Origin: Oscillospiraceae bacterium
GTDB taxonomy: Bacteria; Bacillota; Clostridia; Oscillospirales; Oscillospiraceae
Assembly (NCBI GenBank): GCA_015067615.1
Contig: SVMD01000016.1
Location: 1 to 58,097, forward strand
DNA length: 58,097 nucleotides
Direction: 5' to 3'
Numbering within the stretch: the first letter of the stretch is position 1; the number at the start of each line of letters is the position of its first letter. Positions 57,359 through 58,097 of the stretch are shown in pieces. Made by a program: the position numbers and the translations under genes. The notes beneath the pieces are model-generated. The model saw only the letters and a program-made list of their open reading frames with translations. It had not been told where the DNA came from and did not search any database.

Positions 57359-58097
57359 ATGGAATACAAGAACACAATCATCACCCCCAAGACCAGCTTC
57401 CCCATGAAGGCCGGTCTGCCTGCCCGTGAGCCCAATATGCTGAAAAATTGGGAAGAGCAGGACCTGTACGAAGCCATGCTGGAAAAGAACGCCGGATTGC
57501 CCCCCTTCGTGCTGCATGACGGCCCTCCCTTCTCCAATGGCTATATCCACATGGGCCACGCCCTGAACAAGACCCTGAAGGACTTCATCGTCCGTTCCCA
57601 GGCTATGATGGGCCACTACACCCCCTACGTCCCCGGCTGGGACAACCATGGCCTGCCCATCGAGCGGGCCATCGAGACCTCCAAGAAGAAGCTGAACAAG
57701 GACATGACCGTCCCCCAGTTCCGCAAGGCCTGCGAGGACTTCGCTGAGGACTTCATCCAGAAGCAGATGGGCGGCTTCAAGCGTCTGGGCGTCGTGGGCG
57801 ACTGGAAGCATCCCTACCGGACCATGGATAAGCACTTCGAGGCTCAGGAGGTCAAGGTCTTTGGCCGGATGTTCGACAAGGGCTACATCTACAAGGGCCT
57901 GAAGCCTGTCACCTGGTGCCCCTTCTGTGTCACCGCCGTGGCCGAGGCCGACATCGCCTATCAGGACGATCCCTGTACCACCGCTTACGTCAAGTTCGCC
58001 ATGAAGGACGACCTGGGCAAGCTCTCCCAGTTCGACCTGTCCAAGACCTACTTCGTCATCTGGACCACCACCATCTGGACCCTGCCCGGCAACCTGG
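57359..58097 (+). CDS. ileS: Isoleucyl-tRNA synthetase, 5' part (partial)
   Basis: The first 246 codons of a class I tRNA synthetase are present; the gene continues beyond the window. The N-terminal LPPFVLHDGPPFSNGYIHMGHALNKTLKD contains the HIGH signature as HMGH (64-67), followed by YVPGWDNHGLPIE and the start of the editing domain (KPVTWCPFCVTAVAEADIAY, then FVIWTTTIWTLPGNL). The form resembles the eukaryote-like IleS class found in many clostridia (IERAIE, CPFC), but a class call needs the full length. ATG 57359 follows GGAGGTTATTCCA. Expression is controlled by the T-box at 56995-57240. Confidence 0.95.
   Translation, partial: MEYKNTIITPKTSFPMKAGLPAREPNMLKNWEEQDLYEAMLEKNAGLPPFVLHDGPPFSNGYIHMGHALNKTLKDFIVRSQAMMGHYTPYVPGWDNHGLPIERAIETSKKKLNKDMTVPQFRKACEDFAEDFIQKQMGGFKRLGVVGDWKHPYRTMDKHFEAQEVKVFGRMFDKGYIYKGLKPVTWCPFCVTAVAEADIAYQDDPCTTAYVKFAMKDDLGKLSQFDLSKTYFVIWTTTIWTLPGNL

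Overview
The window looks like chromosomal DNA from a moderately GC-rich Firmicute, most likely a gut clostridium of the Oscillospiraceae type. This is inferred from the combination of a T-box leader upstream of ileS, a CIRCE operator, SepF and DivIVA, RNase J and GdpP, a Gram-positive style Opp transporter, strong AGGAGG ribosome sites with frequent TTG and GTG starts, and many short GC-rich interspersed palindromic repeats. No plasmid, phage or conjugative genes are seen. No rRNA, tRNA or CRISPR array was recognised.

Layout. (1) 1-1131: the 3' end of a probable Fe-S scaffold gene and a GGGtGRT-family gene, closed by a terminator. A small divergent pair follows (72-aa protein and XRE regulator, 1131-1739). 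(2) 1817-14293, minus strand: a peptide uptake and breakdown cluster reading oppA, oppB, oppC, an S9 peptidase, oppD, oppF, a DUF3899-like membrane protein, two amidohydrolase paralogues and a prolyl oligopeptidase. One amidohydrolase has lost its metal ligands. A divergent XRE regulator (14588-15517) faces oppA. (3) 15518-18701, plus: a decayed stretch, a family 2 glycosyltransferase and an APC amino acid permease. (4) 18752-23207, minus: a six-gene unit of XRE-membrane regulator, 5-formyl-THF cyclo-ligase, membrane protein, DUF1643 protein, a 58-aa DUF6472-like protein and an HEXXH lipoprotein; then a CBS protein and LysA. (5) 25413-29936: hemolysin III/PAQR protein, MATE transporter, a GH13 glycosidase and a small kinase-fold protein.

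(6) 30182-38463, minus: housekeeping cluster gdpP, rplI, a 46-aa membrane peptide, a GNAT enzyme, dnaB, tilS, hpt, ftsH. (7) 38853-46795: divergent RNase J with a long structured leader, a tRNA-dihydrouridine synthase, a parvulin-type PPIase on the opposite strand, CIRCE-controlled htpG, and miaB. (8) 46938-54811: mutS, two CPBP membrane proteases, mutL, an unknown gene, miaA and hfq. (9) 54948-58097: YggS-type PLP protein, sepF, divIVA, a T-box leader and the 5' part of ileS.

The most distinctive signals are the peptide cluster with its apparently dead amidohydrolase partner, three families of short repeats (two of which have been absorbed in frame into the mutL linker, and one of which sits between the ileS T-box and its gene), and a structured, terminator-bearing leader ahead of the RNase J gene that I cannot assign to a known RNA family.
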